From: Rhynchonema sp. JSB1_4
Lineage: Eukaryota > Nematoda > Chromadorea > Monhysterida > Xyalidae
Length of the DNA stretch: 64,000 nucleotides
Reading direction: 5' to 3'
Assembly: GCA_030248065.1 (NCBI GenBank)
Contig: JASAMV010001193.1
Location: forward strand, 16,598-80,597
Part shown: in pieces, positions 1 to 12,656 of the stretch
Numbering within the stretch: position 1 is the stretch's first letter
Layout: each line of letters starts with the position of its first letter
Notes under the pieces: generated by a model
What the model was told of the DNA's origin: nothing
Databases searched by the model: none
What the model saw: the letters and a program-made list of their open reading frames with translations, nothing else
Translations under genes and position numbers: made by a program

Positions 1-2517
1 GTGTCCCAAATTAACAACAACTTTCTAAAACTGATATCTACGGGTACTTGTGTGTTTGTGGGCTTGGCTAAAGAAATACTATGAAATCAGAAATTTGGTA
101 ATTTTCCAACTTTCAGATGTCTGAGGTGCGCCGATCCGACAACGGTACAGTGAATACAGACCATCATTTCTAGACAAATCATTGAAAATAGTTTACATCG
201 ATCAAATTATATTTCAATATATTGGCACAACATGCACGAGTTCGAAGACACTTTATGTTGGTTACCCGCACAGTACTTAATCGATTACTTGGCACGTTTT
301 CGGACTGAATTTTAATCAAGAAAAACTTGAATATAAACTGTGATTATGCACTATCATATGGAACACGGCACCCACAGCTATACCGAATGATCTATACTTT
401 CTCGGATCTACTGTATAACTTACATACATAAATGCTGTTTTGAGGTTGAAACCTTTTGCGATTGCAGCGTTGTACATAAATAAACTGTTTGCTGAATATG
501 CAGTATACCTTTCGAACATTACCCACTTTATGTTTCGGAGCCAGGCGTGATATCCGGTGTACAGATTTTCGTTTACAGTTTTGTCATGTCATTATATTAA
601 ATGTATTTGTCTTGTCATGATTTTATGGTACACGTGTTATACTATGCATAGTTTCTTGCGGCCATAGCGTACCTACTTCAAATCGGATGTCTACCAATAA
701 TTCAAACTTGAAAAAAAATTTGTGTGCTTATAAATTGTTTTTGAATGAGGTTTGTTGCTCCTTTCAGGAAGCTCTATTTTTCCGTGCGCTGGTAACCTCT
801 CTCTGTCTGAGGTTGCCATCTCGATGATACACACTGTTGTTTCGTGTTGAAATTTTGCTTTATTTCTTGTTTATTAAAGTTTGTTTTGTCATCGTTTTAG
901 TTCCGGTGCGTCCTCCTCTTGTCTTCCTTTTGGTGTTCCATACTTTACCCAGTGTAGCTTGTCATTTTAATTAAATGTGTTGGTTTAACTACTGGCAGCC
1001 CAAAAAATACGACTGTTATTGTTGTGAGATATGGAAGTTGAAAAATTTCCAGAAAAAAACGTGTTTTTAAAAGCCGTGAAAGTGTAGGTTCAGCGTTTAA
1101 TGCACTGGCTGAGTTGGTCCAATCACGTTGTGACTGAAGTTTTCAAATACACACGTTTTTTGGTGCAAACGGCACATTCTGTTCAGGTCTTATTTGACAA
1201 GATGACAACCCGAATGTACCCAGATGGCCACTTGAAATCTGTAGTGGACGGACTGTTTGTCCCATTGCTTTATAGTTTGCAATTGTGAAAACGAGACAGG
1301 ATGTTTGTAAAATTATCTACCTTCCGGGCTCAAGCAAAGTTCCCCGTCGCGTTATGGAGCGGAGGTTGAAAAGTTTGGTCTTTTATGGGCACCACAATAA
1401 AATTTGGCTCTCCATAAAACTAGTGGCCCATAACAACGAAGCCCAAACGTCTTGTTTTTTACAACTCACGAAGTGCAGGCGTACAAAAAGTGACGAGGAC
1501 AATCCTGTACTTTTGTGGAGTTTCATTTATTCTCAAGGGTGCTTCAGCAAACCCGGTGTTCCGCAGATAAAAAAATCTTCTTTTTGCAGTTTAGCCAAAG
1601 GTCGCTGTGAAATAGTTTTCGTATTTTTACATTGTATTTGAAAAAGTATCATTTTATTTTTGCTGCAATACATGGAAGTTATACAAGCCACAATGGATAA
1701 ATCGTAATACCGTAGTTATCTATCCAGATGAATTTTTTATTGTGTATTTTTCGTGAACTAACGTATTTTGTTGAAATTCTTGTGAAGTTCTTGAGCGTTC
1801 TATTATGTACCTGTGATGAAAAAAAGTTATTTGTTTAGAAGATTAGCCAAAATTCACTTTGGCGACACAAACTTAAGGCAATGTATCATTCATGTGCAAT
1901 GTGCTCCTAAACTGCAATACGTGAATTGACGGAAGCATGTTAAAGTCCGCGATCTTTAACCCGAGTTTGCCATCGCCATTTGTATAGTCTTCCGGCATGA
2001 AAACCTGCTACGGTTACTAAACTTTTTCAGCACCTAAAAAACCTTGACAAAAACCGGTAATTTCAGTCATTTTAGTACATACCTACTACTGCTGCACACG
2101 CTCTGGTTACAAAAGTCTGATGAGCATAAAATGCTGTTGCCTTACATATGTAGTTCGTGTAAACATACATATGTACCACACAGAATGGCATCGAGCAGCG
2201 ACTTGAAATTTGCGAGGAAATTAAAATTGTTCTGTACTAGAATCGTGCTGAAGCTGAACCACAATTAATTTTTCGATGATTATAGAGCTTATAGACTTAT
2301 AAACGTTTCCTCGTTTTTGTATGGTCACGTTCTGAACTTCAGCCTGAACAATCGTCATCATCGTTCGTTGTTGTCGTTGTTTTCTGCAGTCTTTGGTAGT
2401 GCATCGGATGGGGCCACAGTACAAAACGCATATTGAGCTACAAAAAAATAACAGAGCTTTAAAGAAGCGGGTCCAAAGTATGTACGAGTATTTGATTCCA
2501 CAGATATACCGATCAAA
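1..2517. other. No supported gene
   Basis: Both strands contain only short open frames, none with a recognisable domain or a consistent exon chain. The longest, at about 1100-1640 on the plus strand, is two overlapping frames with no similarity I can name. The stretch is AT-rich and may include upstream sequence of the DNase II gene. Confidence 0.5.
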
Positions 2518-5500
2518 ATGCTAGCTCACTCACTGTGCTTGAGTGTTGTGTCGTTGTGCCTGGTGTCAGCCGCACATCATCATGTGGGTTGCAGGGATCA
2601 AAATGGCAAAGCCGTCGATTGGTTGGTATTTTCCACGTGGCTCTCTAAAATCGAGCTCCACTGGGTTCGGGCAAGCTGTTTGTGCACGAACGTGCTCATG
2701 CGTTATATTTTACCCCATTGACACCAATAATATTCCATATTTATTCACAATTTCCACAGGTTCTACGGCTACAAACTGCCAATTCTGAATGATTACTGCA
2801 GCACATGCCCCTACACTGATGAGGGACAGGCGCTGTTGTATTTGGACGTCAATCAACCGAAAACATGGAGATTCAGGTGGGGGTTATGTTGGGAACTTAA
2901 TATCGAAAACGATTCAAAATGAGTTTTCAGTGGTATAAATCTATTTTTCGCGTATTTGTTGGATATATTGTCGACCAGGGTCTATTATTAAAAATCGGCA
3001 GAACAAACAATTTCAGCAATGAATCAATCACGTCAAAAAATCAAGCCATAGCGCACACAATGCAATTGGCCTACGATGCGCTAGCCGCAGACAAGGTTGG
3101 GTACCTATACATTGGTACATACTGTAGCTTGGATAATACCCACAGAAACACAAATTTTCAAAGTAAAGAAGCCTGACGCTTCCACTTTCAGCCCCGGGTC
3201 TACATCACGTACAATGACCAGGTACCGGAGGGGCATGGCAAGGATTCCGAATACAGGGGACATTCAAAGGGGGTGCTGTTTTTCGATGGAAAATCTGGTA
3301 CAAAGGTTTTGTTTTTCGCTAAGATCTGCTTTGGTCAAAGAGCTTTGGCTAAAGAGCCCCGTGATCATGATAGGCCGGACCAATCACCAAGTCTGATACG
3401 AGGTAGGCACTACACGGGTTGTATGGGTTGATTATTTACAGGTTTCTGGCTGATCCATAGCATCCCACGTTTTGTGCATCCCACCGAGTACGTCTATCCG
3501 AGCAGTGGGTCTCGTTATGGTCAATCGATAATTTGTGTCACATTCAACACTGATGAATCACTCGATGAAATTGGTTGGTTGGCTGACTGGTTGATGTTTC
3601 AATCAACTGATTTGTGAGATTTTTGGGTATTTCTTTGAGTATTTCACACGGACATTGTCTTGATGGTTGTATGTATGTGTTTAGGAGATTTGAGGACCAA
3701 AATCCTCCGACACAAGGTTAATTGGAGAATAATCAAAGTATACGCTGAAAAAGTACCGAAAATTTTTGCCGAAAGGCAAGCGGAAAATCTTGGAAAGTTT
3801 GATGCGTTTTCCTTCTAAAGTGACACCTTGCGCAAGTCAACAGTGCACGAACATGGACGTGCAATAGAATACCAGAACTACAGTCCGTGCGGAATTATGT
3901 GGCCACCCTATACTTATGTGCACAACGCCTGGCGCGCGCGCCGGCGTAGCAAAGTGGCCACATAATTCGTCACGGACTGTATGTACATACATGTGCCAAA
4001 CTATTGACGTCACTCATCCGGTGTGGATACATCAGGACATCGTCAGTGGCCCAATGACTCAAGTGCTCTTCACTTCAGCGCATCAAATGTACTACATGCA
4101 AACGAACATGTACCACAAGGAGAACACGTTGGATTTCAAATCTGAATGGCTGAAGAAGGCGATGGGACGTGGCAGTCCCCGCAGGTTTGGATTGCGCAAA
4201 TCATCGTAACTACAAGTACATACAGTACTGTATATGTATGTGCCAGTGGAGTGTGGCTAACTTTGGCTTAATTACCGGTTGCCCTCCCTCACTGGCATGC
4301 ACATTTGTGCGCAGCAAGTATTGTTCTACACTAGCAATAAGATCTGCTCGTGGTGCCTTTTGGAGGTCAATTGACCAGAGGTGTTCGCAAGGACGAGGCC
4401 TGGCACCTCTCCCGTTTGTGGAAACAGGCCGAAACGGGCAAAACTCACTGCTGTTACGTCATCATCGGAACATACGTCTGAACATTACGAACATTGGTTT
4501 TTTGATCACTGTTGAAATCGCAAAACAATTTTGAACATTTCCCTGTCCGCAGCATGCCATTCACGAGGCGAGCGAATCTCAAATCGAAGGGCGGCAAGGA
4601 GTTTGTGCATTTTGCGAAACACAAGAAATGGAACGATGGTACATACATCAGTTTGTTTCACATTTCCTGTTAGCCAGTATATCGAACTTGACGGTCAATT
4701 TTGACAAAGCGAAAATTCAACAAACCTGAGCAAAACGTTCCTGGACATCTCTGCAATATGCAACTTTAATTATAGTCTCGAGCCACGCAGATTTTGAGAC
4801 AGCATCCTGAGTTATCAAAAAAGTCGTTGTACTTGATCCCACAACGTCATCATTTAAACATACATTATATGTATATCCAAACACATTCCTCACAAACTTT
4901 CAGATCTGTACTCGCATTTGATCAGCCCCGAGCTTGATGTGTCACTCTACGTTGAAACATGGCTCAATGGTGCATCTGGTGATCTGCCAAGCACATGCGT
5001 TCACGGGGAAGAGGTGAGTGAGTGACCAATGTCCATGGTATTTGGACCTGGATGGATTAGAGCAGGTTGTACAAATATATTACGTGTCAGGTGCAGTCCG
5101 GCTGACGCACATTATCTCTTTCGGGAATTCGGCTCAGTGACACACGCCTGTGCTGTGCAGTAGTGAATCTGAATTTGATGAAGTTACATATGGGAGAAAA
5201 TGTTTCGCTCGTTGCATAAATTTTTATCCGTTTCCGAATTGTGTTGCTAAATGGTCCCTGCGATGACGATGAGAAAATAAGCAGAAATCGACAATAAAGA
5301 TTTGAAAAGAATAACACGGTGCGGTGTTTCACCCGCAGGTGCACAATCTACGTGAAGTGCGTCCACACGCGATGCCTTTTATGTCGAGCAAAGACCACAG
5401 CAAATGGGCCATTGCTGATGAATACGCGGAGCCGTGGGTGTGCATCGCTGATATTAACAGACAGGTTGGTTGGTCGCCTTGATCAGTCGGGGGAATTCAG

Positions 5501-5913
5501 CGAATCTTGAGGGATGCTATGAAACCGGCAATTGTAGGCACTTAGACTAGGTGTTTGGTGTTAAACTGGCTGCCTGATGTTTCAAAAGTAAAAAACGGGT
5601 CTGCATTGGTCAAGAAAATAGTTTGCTGCAAAGCACTCATGCGGGACAGTGCCTGAGACTCACTTTGCAGCAGCCCGGATTGACATAAAACATCAACCAT
5701 TCCAAGCCGAAACCTCAGGCCTGACGCTGAGCCTAACGGCCGTTGCAGCATTCGCAAGACGACCGCGCGGGCGGTGCGTTGTGTCAGAAACAGGCGGACG
5801 TTTGGTCGGTGTACGCGAATTCAGCTGTGTCGCAGGAGACGTGTGACAGCCAAAAGACCGTGCCCACGAACATGGCTGCCAAGGTGCCGTGCACTTGTGA
5901 CATCAATTTGTAG
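2518..5913 (+). CDS. Deoxyribonuclease II family protein, secreted or lysosomal
   Basis: The predicted product is an acid endonuclease that cleaves double-stranded DNA without metal ions, in lysosomes or after secretion. The model has eleven exons: 2518-2621, 2760-2876, 3017-3095, 3192-3297, 3442-3573, 3685-3796, 4047-4184, 4553-4638, 4904-5013, 5339-5464 and 5749-5913 (about 424 residues). All phases close. Residues 1-19 form a signal peptide, followed by the family start GCRDQNGKAVDW. Both catalytic HxK motifs are present: GHSKGVLFFD (His124) and KDHSKW (His348). Other family blocks are GFWLIHSIPRF, FVHFAKHKKWNDDLYS and WVCIADINRQ. The last exon gives a Cys-rich tail ending CTCDINL. Exons 6 and 7 are the least certain: exon 6 could end at 3805, and the exon 7 acceptor was chosen by phase. 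DNase II is a greatly expanded secreted family in Trichinella (known biology). Intron 6 contains a hairpin element and intron 7 a candidate structured RNA. Confidence 0.9.
3879..3981. repeat. Short hairpin (MITE-like) element in DNase II intron 6
   Basis: Arms 3881-3906 and 3954-3979 match inverted at 24 of 26 positions around a GC-rich loop. The outermost TA on each side may be a target duplication. It lies between exons 6 and 7 and explains why exon 7 is hard to place. Confidence 0.75.
4333..4440 (+). ncRNA. Candidate structured RNA or RNA-like repeat, copy 1
   Basis: This stretch aligns with 57463-57570. Both copies begin AGCAATAAGATCTGC and share TTTTGGAGG, GTTCGCA, GACGAG and CGAAAC. 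Predicted helices are GGTGCC/GGCACC (4352-4357 with 4402-4407), GGTC/GACC (4365-4368 with 4373-4376), GCCTG/CAGGC (4398-4402 with 4425-4429) and CCCGTTT/AAACGGG (4411-4417 with 4432-4438). The last two are interleaved as in a pseudoknot. In the other copy the paired bases differ but remain paired, which favours selection on RNA structure. The first and third helices share G4402, so they may alternate. It lies in intron 7 of the DNase II gene. It matches no RNA class I recognise, and it could instead be part of a dispersed element. Confidence 0.45.
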
Positions 5914-5954
5914 GATATTCATGATGGGACAAGGGAATGTTTTTATATTTTGAG

Positions 5955-6240
5955 TTAGGCCGCCTTCACAATGCAAGCGCGTTAGCGTGTTAGCGCGTTA
6001 GCGTGCGAGATGCGCACGCTTTTGCATTCACAATGGAAAAAGCTGATTAGCGCGTTAGCGCGTTAGCGTGCGAGCAACTTTTCTCGCACGCTAACGCGCA
6101 GATGCGCAACGCGCTTTTGCATTCACAATGCAAAGCTGATTAGCGCGTTGGCGCGTTAGCGTGCACGCTAACGCGCTTTTCACGATTAGGACTGGTTCTA
6201 ATTTTTTGGCGCGTTAGCACTGGATGCGCGTGTTCTAAAG
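5955..6240. repeat. Word-array foldback element, TTAGGCCG end type (truncated)
   Basis: It starts 42 bp after the DNase II stop with TTAGGCCGCCTTCACAATG, followed by iterated GCGCGTTAGC words in both orientations separated by the phrase CATTCACAATG. The opposite matching end is missing, so it looks truncated. The same end occurs at 40744 and 52901 with different internal words. Confidence 0.7.
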
Positions 6241-6317
6241 TTTATAATTTGATTTGAAAACATTATCGGACCGCGAAAAATGTGAAAACATAGGAAATAA
6301 AGCCTGCTGCGTTCACT

Positions 6318-6477
6318 GAGAATCGGAATCCGGAAATAATTTGCATGCAAAAATGCAAAACATTTCCGGACTCCGGAAATATTTCCGGAAAACGCAAAAA
6401 TTTACATGCAAAAATCATGCGTTTTCCGGAAATATTTCCGGATTCCGGTTTCCGGATTTAACCTAAGGCCGCCCTTA
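6318..6477. repeat. Foldback fragment, GGCGG-CCTTA end type with CCGGAAATATTTCCGG words
   Basis: Iterated near-palindromic words built on GGAAATATTTCC are followed by the end TTTAACCTAAGGCCGCCC. The same end and words recur at 17975-18122 and 56805-57168. The left end is incomplete. Confidence 0.65.
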
Positions 6478-6614
6478 TGCTGACTCGTTTTCACAGGCGC
6501 GAGCAGTGGACCATACCTATAGCTGGTTGTTACCACACGGTACCAAAATTGGCTAGGTTTTGCCACCAATAGTGGGAATGTTGTTTCCAGTACAGACATA
6601 TTCTGTATTAGCTT

Positions 6615-9382
6615 TTACGCTGATCGAAATTGGTGGGGTGAAAGGCTGATCCCAAAGACACCCACCTTTGGTTCATTGATGGCCGCATATCCCACCACAT
6701 GTGGCAAGTGTTGTCTCTCGCCCTTGGCATTGGCGCGCATGACACCCTTCATCATGCCTTGCAACAGCGGGCCCAGACCAGGATTGATTAGACCGGTGCC
6801 TGAGTATCAGAAGATTTGTTTTTAAAAGGCAGTTGTAAATTCGAGATTTTCCCAATGCATCACAAGTGTAGCAGTTTTCAAATCACAATACAAACAGAAA
6901 CAGACGCATACGGTAACTAGAGTGTGTGTCAACTGAACCACGACCGTAACCCTACAGCATGCCATACCTGGTCCATTGTACATAGCCATAATTCGGGGCA
7001 TGATCTTCTGCGGACTCTCGATCGCTTGCATGAAAAAGAATACCAACTGCGATATCAGCTCCATAGTTGTCATGTCACCACCTGTGTGAAACATCAGACA
7101 GTTTGGTTGGGTCTGGGTAACGGTAGGGTTGGGTAAGGACGTGTTGTCATGCACACCGGTGCTATGCTGAGAACGATTATCGCGCAAATTCGCTTATGCC
7201 AATGTAACCAGCGACAACGTCTCCAAAAGAGTGTGGTCATGTCAGATAGACACCATTTGTTATGTTTCATCCAGTCCACTACGCAAACTCAGATACGATT
7301 TGCTGATGTTTCACAGAATTTTTATCAATAATTAATCTTCTCCTATTACGTCAAAGCGCGCCTGCTGAACGTCAAACAATACCGTAGCCCTTACCCATTC
7401 CAATCAGTGCCTCGTCGAATTTACTCTCCTGCCTGCCACCGCCACCCGCAAATGCATTGTTGTTGTGGTTGTCTCTGATGGGCGTATTCGCAACACATTG
7501 ACGTGTGATGCACACTTCGCTCTCGGTTGATTGCGCGAAACCACCAAGGCAGGACATGCCAGCGCCTGAAGTTGCAAGGTGACATAAAAGACTGGCAATA
7601 AATATTGGGCGAGTCAATGTGACAAAATCACCTTGTTGTACCTTGTTGAAAGTGACCAAATCTATTGTGAAAATCAACAGTGGACATTTTCGAACAATAT
7701 TTTGGGTCGAGTTTGCCGCTATGGTGAATTTGTTACCCAAGGTGACCTCAGATCCCGATTCTGTCACTGTCATAGGATCGATGACTGTAACAAAAAAAGC
7801 AAAATAAACTGAATAAAAAACCAACCAGGACAAATGCGTTTTCGTTCCCTCCTGCCATTTCCGCACGTGGCACTGCACGGCGCCCAGACCATCCATGTCA
7901 ACCATTGTGCTGCACACTCACGTTGATTGCACACGCTTGTTTCGCTCGATAGACCATCACAACGGTATAAGCCTGCGGGATGCCGTTAAAGGGTGGGTCG
8001 AACGCATTTATCCAGGATTTGCTACGTTTGGAGGGAAAACGGTTGCAATTCAATGTACCATGATTTTTTTGCGGTTGCATCGCTTTTGTGCTTTGGAACC
8101 GTCAGAGCGACTATCACTTCACGACTCACCATGAGTGACTGATTTGTTTGACAATAAATTCAAAGCTGACAGTCCAAACCGCCCCAGTCCTCAAATGCAT
8201 GTATACGTTATGTCATTTGTAGCTCTTGCTATCAGCCCACCGTAAACGTTGGAAGTCGGAAGTTAAGCAAAAACAGTCGCAAAATTCACCCCCCCTCTCA
8301 ACTGACCTGGACATAGTCGTGTGCGTTTGGTTTGTCCGATTCCGCATGTCGCTGAACACGGAGCCCACGGTAACCAGACGGCCCACGTGCCTGAATCAAA
8401 AAGGAAAACAGTTCAATGATGACGAAATTGTTTGGTCTACCTGTTTACTACAGCGACATGAAATCGAAATCTATTGATTCTGTTGGTGCAGCGGACTTCT
8501 GAATTTTTCCACTAGATTAATTCAACAGACAAGAAGGAAATACAACAGCAGAATCGCATAACTTGCTGAACACAGTGCTCCGATGTTGCCGGATTATTCG
8601 GCTAATGGTTTTGTCGTCAAATCATCTCGTCAAAGAACGTCGTCGAACACATGAGCCCCAAATGAGCGCGAAAACTAACACATGTGTTCGACGACTTTAT
8701 TTGACGAGTTGATTTGACCACATTACTATAAGCCGATTATTCATGTCCACACATTTTACTTGTAAGATTCGGTTGGGGTGTGGCTTGCAACATCACAAAA
8801 TATTCAGGCAAAAACAACCCAATTGAAAACCATCCAATAATCTAGGGTTTCACGCACCAACACATCTCTGCAGATTGCACGGTCTTTGTTCTTGCGTCGG
8901 TCCATAACACTGTCCCTGCGAGCCCGGGCCGCAAATCCGATTACGCGTCTGTCTGCCCCCTTCACATTGTGCGTTGCAGGGTGACCACGGCATCCAGTCC
9001 AGCCATTGGCGGTATTGCGCTGAAATTATGGAGAGTAACTTTATGGGGCAAACTGGGCTGGGGATATGGCACTGTGCCGCATATTGTGAGTTGTTTGTCA
9101 GTCATAAGTGTCCGGCGCAAAAAACTCAGCAAATTTCAAAGCTTGGGACTAGTTGACCAGAAACAAAGGAAAATGTTCCAGGACAAGGAATCCTGTTGGC
9201 GTTTTTCATCATGATCCTGTTGGTGTTTTTCATCATGCGCATCAGTTGATAACGTAGTTCGACAATAAAAAGTTGAAAACCAAAAATAAACCACATCAGC
9301 GCACAAACCAACCAAGTGTCGTATCGTGTCCCGCAAAGATCAACAGCGAAAGCACGACCCATTGAACTCGAATCAACCACAT
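6615..9382 (-). CDS. Secreted protein with three thrombospondin type 1 repeats
   Basis: TSP1 repeats are small disulfide-bonded extracellular modules used in matrix binding and adhesion. Seven exons on the minus strand, in transcript order: 9382-9313, 9019-8858, 8390-8307, 7972-7826, 7565-7395, 7081-6968 and 6799-6615 (310 residues, all phases consistent). Residues 1-21 are a hydrophobic signal peptide starting [13 protein letters not shown]1 modules lie at about 26-76 ([14 protein letters not shown]), 79-125 ([15 protein letters not shown]) and 127-178 ([15 protein letters not shown]). Each has the WxxW motif, and modules 2 and 3 carry CxxTCG, the O-fucosylation consensus. The tail (179-310) has a glycine run, a hydrophobic Met-rich segment near 215-250 and no domain I recognise. 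Introns between exons 2 to 6 are phase 1, which allows module shuffling. Function and partners are unknown. Confidence 0.85.
8598..8736. repeat. Foldback MITE, TCGGCTAAT/CTATAAGCC end type, copy 1
   Basis: Near-perfect inverted arms (GTCGTCAAAT and GTCGTCGAACAC words) surround a core containing ATGAGCCCCAAATGAGCGCG. It lies in intron 2 of the triple-TSP1 gene. Related elements are at 51899, 53311 and 62882. Confidence 0.8.
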
Positions 9383-12300
9383 TATTGCTCTTGTTTCTGA
9401 TGCGGAATAAGAAATGTGATTTTGATTCTCTGCAAAACAGAACTATTCCTTTTGATGTGTTTAATTTTGGAACGATATTGTGAAAAAGAATAAAACCATA
9501 CTGAAAAGAACCAACGCATCAAAAGTGAACACCGAGCGAGAGAAACAAGAGCAGTCCAAAACAAAAGACGTGGCTGGGGCTGGACTGTGGATAAACACAT
9601 GCAAACCAAAATACGCACGATTATAACTGCACAGCAGGGACCAGGCAGATGCAACAGGTATTTTTATCACTCTCCTTGGGCAAGGAAAACAGAGAACAAT
9701 TTCCCGAAATTACCATTTATTGCCCCAGACAATGTCGTTGTATAAATTTTTGAATTTTCTGAAAAAAGTCTTTTTCTCGGGTCAAAAATACTAGACAGAG
9801 TTTGTGATGGCTGGAAATAAAGGTATACGAGTGGTTGCATCTTTGCATCATCGACAGGCTGGGTCACTTGGCGCATGTTGCACGTGGTTGCAATTAAGAA
9901 ACTTGCGTTGGCATAAAATTTTTCCGGTGCAGTTTGATCCGTTGTTTATTGACGTGCAATAGTGCAAATTGCAGCGATGAGGTGCGCACACCCTGCGACA
10001 AAAACGGAATGGAAGAAACAAAAAACAAGACTGGTAGGGCTACGGCTATGGTTTCGACCACGTTGACCACACAAACTGACCGCGTGGCTGCATTCAGTGG
10101 CGCAGGAAGGGGGCGCCGTGGTCGGAAAAGGATTGGGCGCCGGGCGCCTCCTTTGAGCAAGTGACCTCATTCAACCTCAAGCAAGCAACCTCATTCAACA
10201 ATGACTGCTGTGGGTTGAACAAGTGCGAATCAGTGCACAAATCGCAGCACCTTGAATCCTGCAGACCTCAATTGTCCAGAAACAATTACTTTGTTTGGCC
10301 ATTATTTCTTCTTAACTTTCACCTTTTCAAACTTTTGTGGATGGTTTTTGGGAATCTGGGTGTTTTTGAAAAAAAACGTTTTCACTTTAAAAAAGTATTT
10401 TTTAACAAACGAATTTTTGAAGAAAAGTGTTTTGTGCCCAACCCTGCCTCTGGTACCTAATTTTCAGGCAGATCGAAGCACTTTATATTCTTGGACCTAA
10501 CCTTGACCGGTTCCGTATCACGGTCCAGTGCTCACGACGGACCAGCATTTATTAGCTTTGTTTCAGGCTCAGGCTGCACATTCCCGTATCAAAATACACA
10601 ATGTAGGCCAAAGCCTAAGCCCATACAGAAGTGGAAGCCTAAGCCTAATTATGTATATAGTAAAAGATCTCGTCTCTGTAACCTTTCGTGAAGAATATTC
10701 GCGTAAGTTTTTGTCAGAATTGGCAGTCCGCCCACGCGTTTCCATTGACACTTCAGTGTGGAAGTCGTTGTTCGGTAGTCAACTGAAGCAAACCAATTTG
10801 CAGGGTGGGAATCAGACTGTTTCGGCCCCATTTTACGCCTGACAGTCCAATTCCCAGGCTCAGGTCAAGCCCAGAAGTGGACCCTAGTCAGCGAACCACT
10901 TGACCGGACTCTATTTCTCGGGTGCTCGGACTACATAATGAAGTCCAAACTCGGAATTGCCGTGTCCAACATCACCCCATGCCTAATTTTGAGTCAAACT
11001 GAACTTTGCTTACATGCGTGTGTCCTTCACATTATCCTTGACGAAGGGGTGGAACTACACATTTTACACCCTGTACATTCAGCAATTGAAACAAAAGTCG
11101 ATCCAAAGGTTCACCCCGATCCAGAAATAGCAATATTGCAGTCTATATCATCCTAACTTGTCTTGATTCAAATCTTTGCACGTGCACGGCCCGCGATCAT
11201 GTGCACGCGATGACGCGCACTAATTGCAACAAAAAAGTTCAGAGATCGGCCGGTTTTTAGGCACATTGTTGGTCGCTTTTGAGTTGGCAGCCAGGCACAC
11301 GGCTGTTTTGCGCCCATACAGAGCACTGCATGTCTTGCGTGTTACAATGTGCAAATATGCGTTCGTTCGTGGGCTTGTGCCTGACCGCAAAGCAAACTCA
11401 ACACCAATTCAAATGTAAAGTTTGAAGGATCTGTATTTTTATGTCAATGCTCCAAGAAAATGGATTGTGTTAGGGACATGTACTGTATTCCAGACTTTAG
11501 TTCTTAAAACAAGCATTTTTTGTGACATCATTTACTTGTCCGGTGACAGCACCAAATGCAGCATGGGAAAGAAGTAATAGCAAATAATTGAATTGAATCA
11601 AATCCCATTTTTTTCTCAGAAATTAACCGCACTTGATTATGTAATTAACCGTACAACATAGGTATATCAGCCACAGTGGTCCGCAATTTTCTGAAGATTT
11701 ATGGTGATGGTCTGTTCATCCTGCCAACAAAAACAATTATTTGAGAATTATTTACCTTGCATGTGTCACATAGCAGATACCGTAGGCACGGTTGTGTTCA
11801 TTCATTTGAACTACTCACAGTGAAACTGTGATGTTATTTCGCAATTACACGCACGTTTAGGTTTGATAAACGATTTGAAATCTAATTTACGAAGAAACCA
11901 CGAAACAAAATGGCACAAAAACCGAAACATGTGATGACTGTTTTCAATGCACATAATGGTTACTGTCGATGTCGAACAACAGGCCGTTACGTTTTGGTTG
12001 GATTGTGATTATCGTCACAGTCATTACGCCAACGAGAACATAATCATTTGGACAGGTGCACAGCAGGTTTGATGAAGGCTATATCTGCTGTACAACCCAC
12101 ATCGTACAAAGTGCAGCAACACAGGAAGAGCGCGCACACCTAAACTATTGTCATTATGATCTAAACAAGATGACCTACTTACCATACCGATAAGTCCGCA
12201 ACAACTTACATGGATTTAAACTTGTACACTCCATGGGGTTTAGCAAATTGCAAGTTGAACACAAACGCTCACACATACAACGCACGCGACGCGACTATTG

Positions 12301-12656
12301 TTAAAACACCGGTTGTATGGTACCAGTGCGGGAAATTAGGCACACAAGACAACCACTAGTCTCATGTGCACCTTGATTACCTAGAACATGACATCGCTCT
12401 CTGCTGATGTGTAGCTGGTGTTGGATTCTGTTAAATGCACGTGTTTGCAATTGTGTTGTTGTGAATGAACTCTTTTTTCAGTCTCTACACACGTCAGCTG
12501 TTCTGATACCAACATTGTTGTACGTACGGCCGTGATTTGAAATACACCTTGCTGGTATATCGAATTAGCCAGCGGTACAATTGCGCCCCGCCCCCTCAAA
12601 TCGCATTGAATTTATTGATGGACGATTAACTGCTCAACTCCAATTACCATTTCCCA
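9383..12656. other. Intergenic region between divergent TSP1 genes
   Basis: Upstream space shared by the minus-strand triple-TSP1 gene and the plus-strand gene at 12657, so both promoters probably lie here. No exon chain was found. At 10096-10165 the sequence CAGTGGCGCAGGAAGG with facing GGCGCC blocks resembles a hAT-type transposon end. About 10500-10930 holds short repeated phrases around CCTAAGCCTAAGCCC and GACCGG. Confidence 0.5.

Noticed and set aside
5465..5499. A 35-bp intron and alternative short ending for the DNase II gene
   Set aside because: The exon at 5749-5913 continues the family pattern with the expected cysteines and a stop, in phase.
5955..6240. Word arrays as a CRISPR array
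   Set aside because: Words occur in both orientations, without unique spacers of constant length, in an intron-rich eukaryotic sequence. The same applies at 40744, 52901 and 54410.
7372..7917. 181-codon minus-strand open frame as a single-exon gene
   Set aside because: It reads through an intron in the wrong frame for the TSP1 module. The exon model in the TSP1 frame restores the cysteine pattern and closes in phase.
7892..7920. A 12-bp intron (GTGAGTGTGCAG) between two TSP1 halves
   Set aside because: Reading straight through stays in frame and gives the expected CNQREC end of the module, so no intron is needed.
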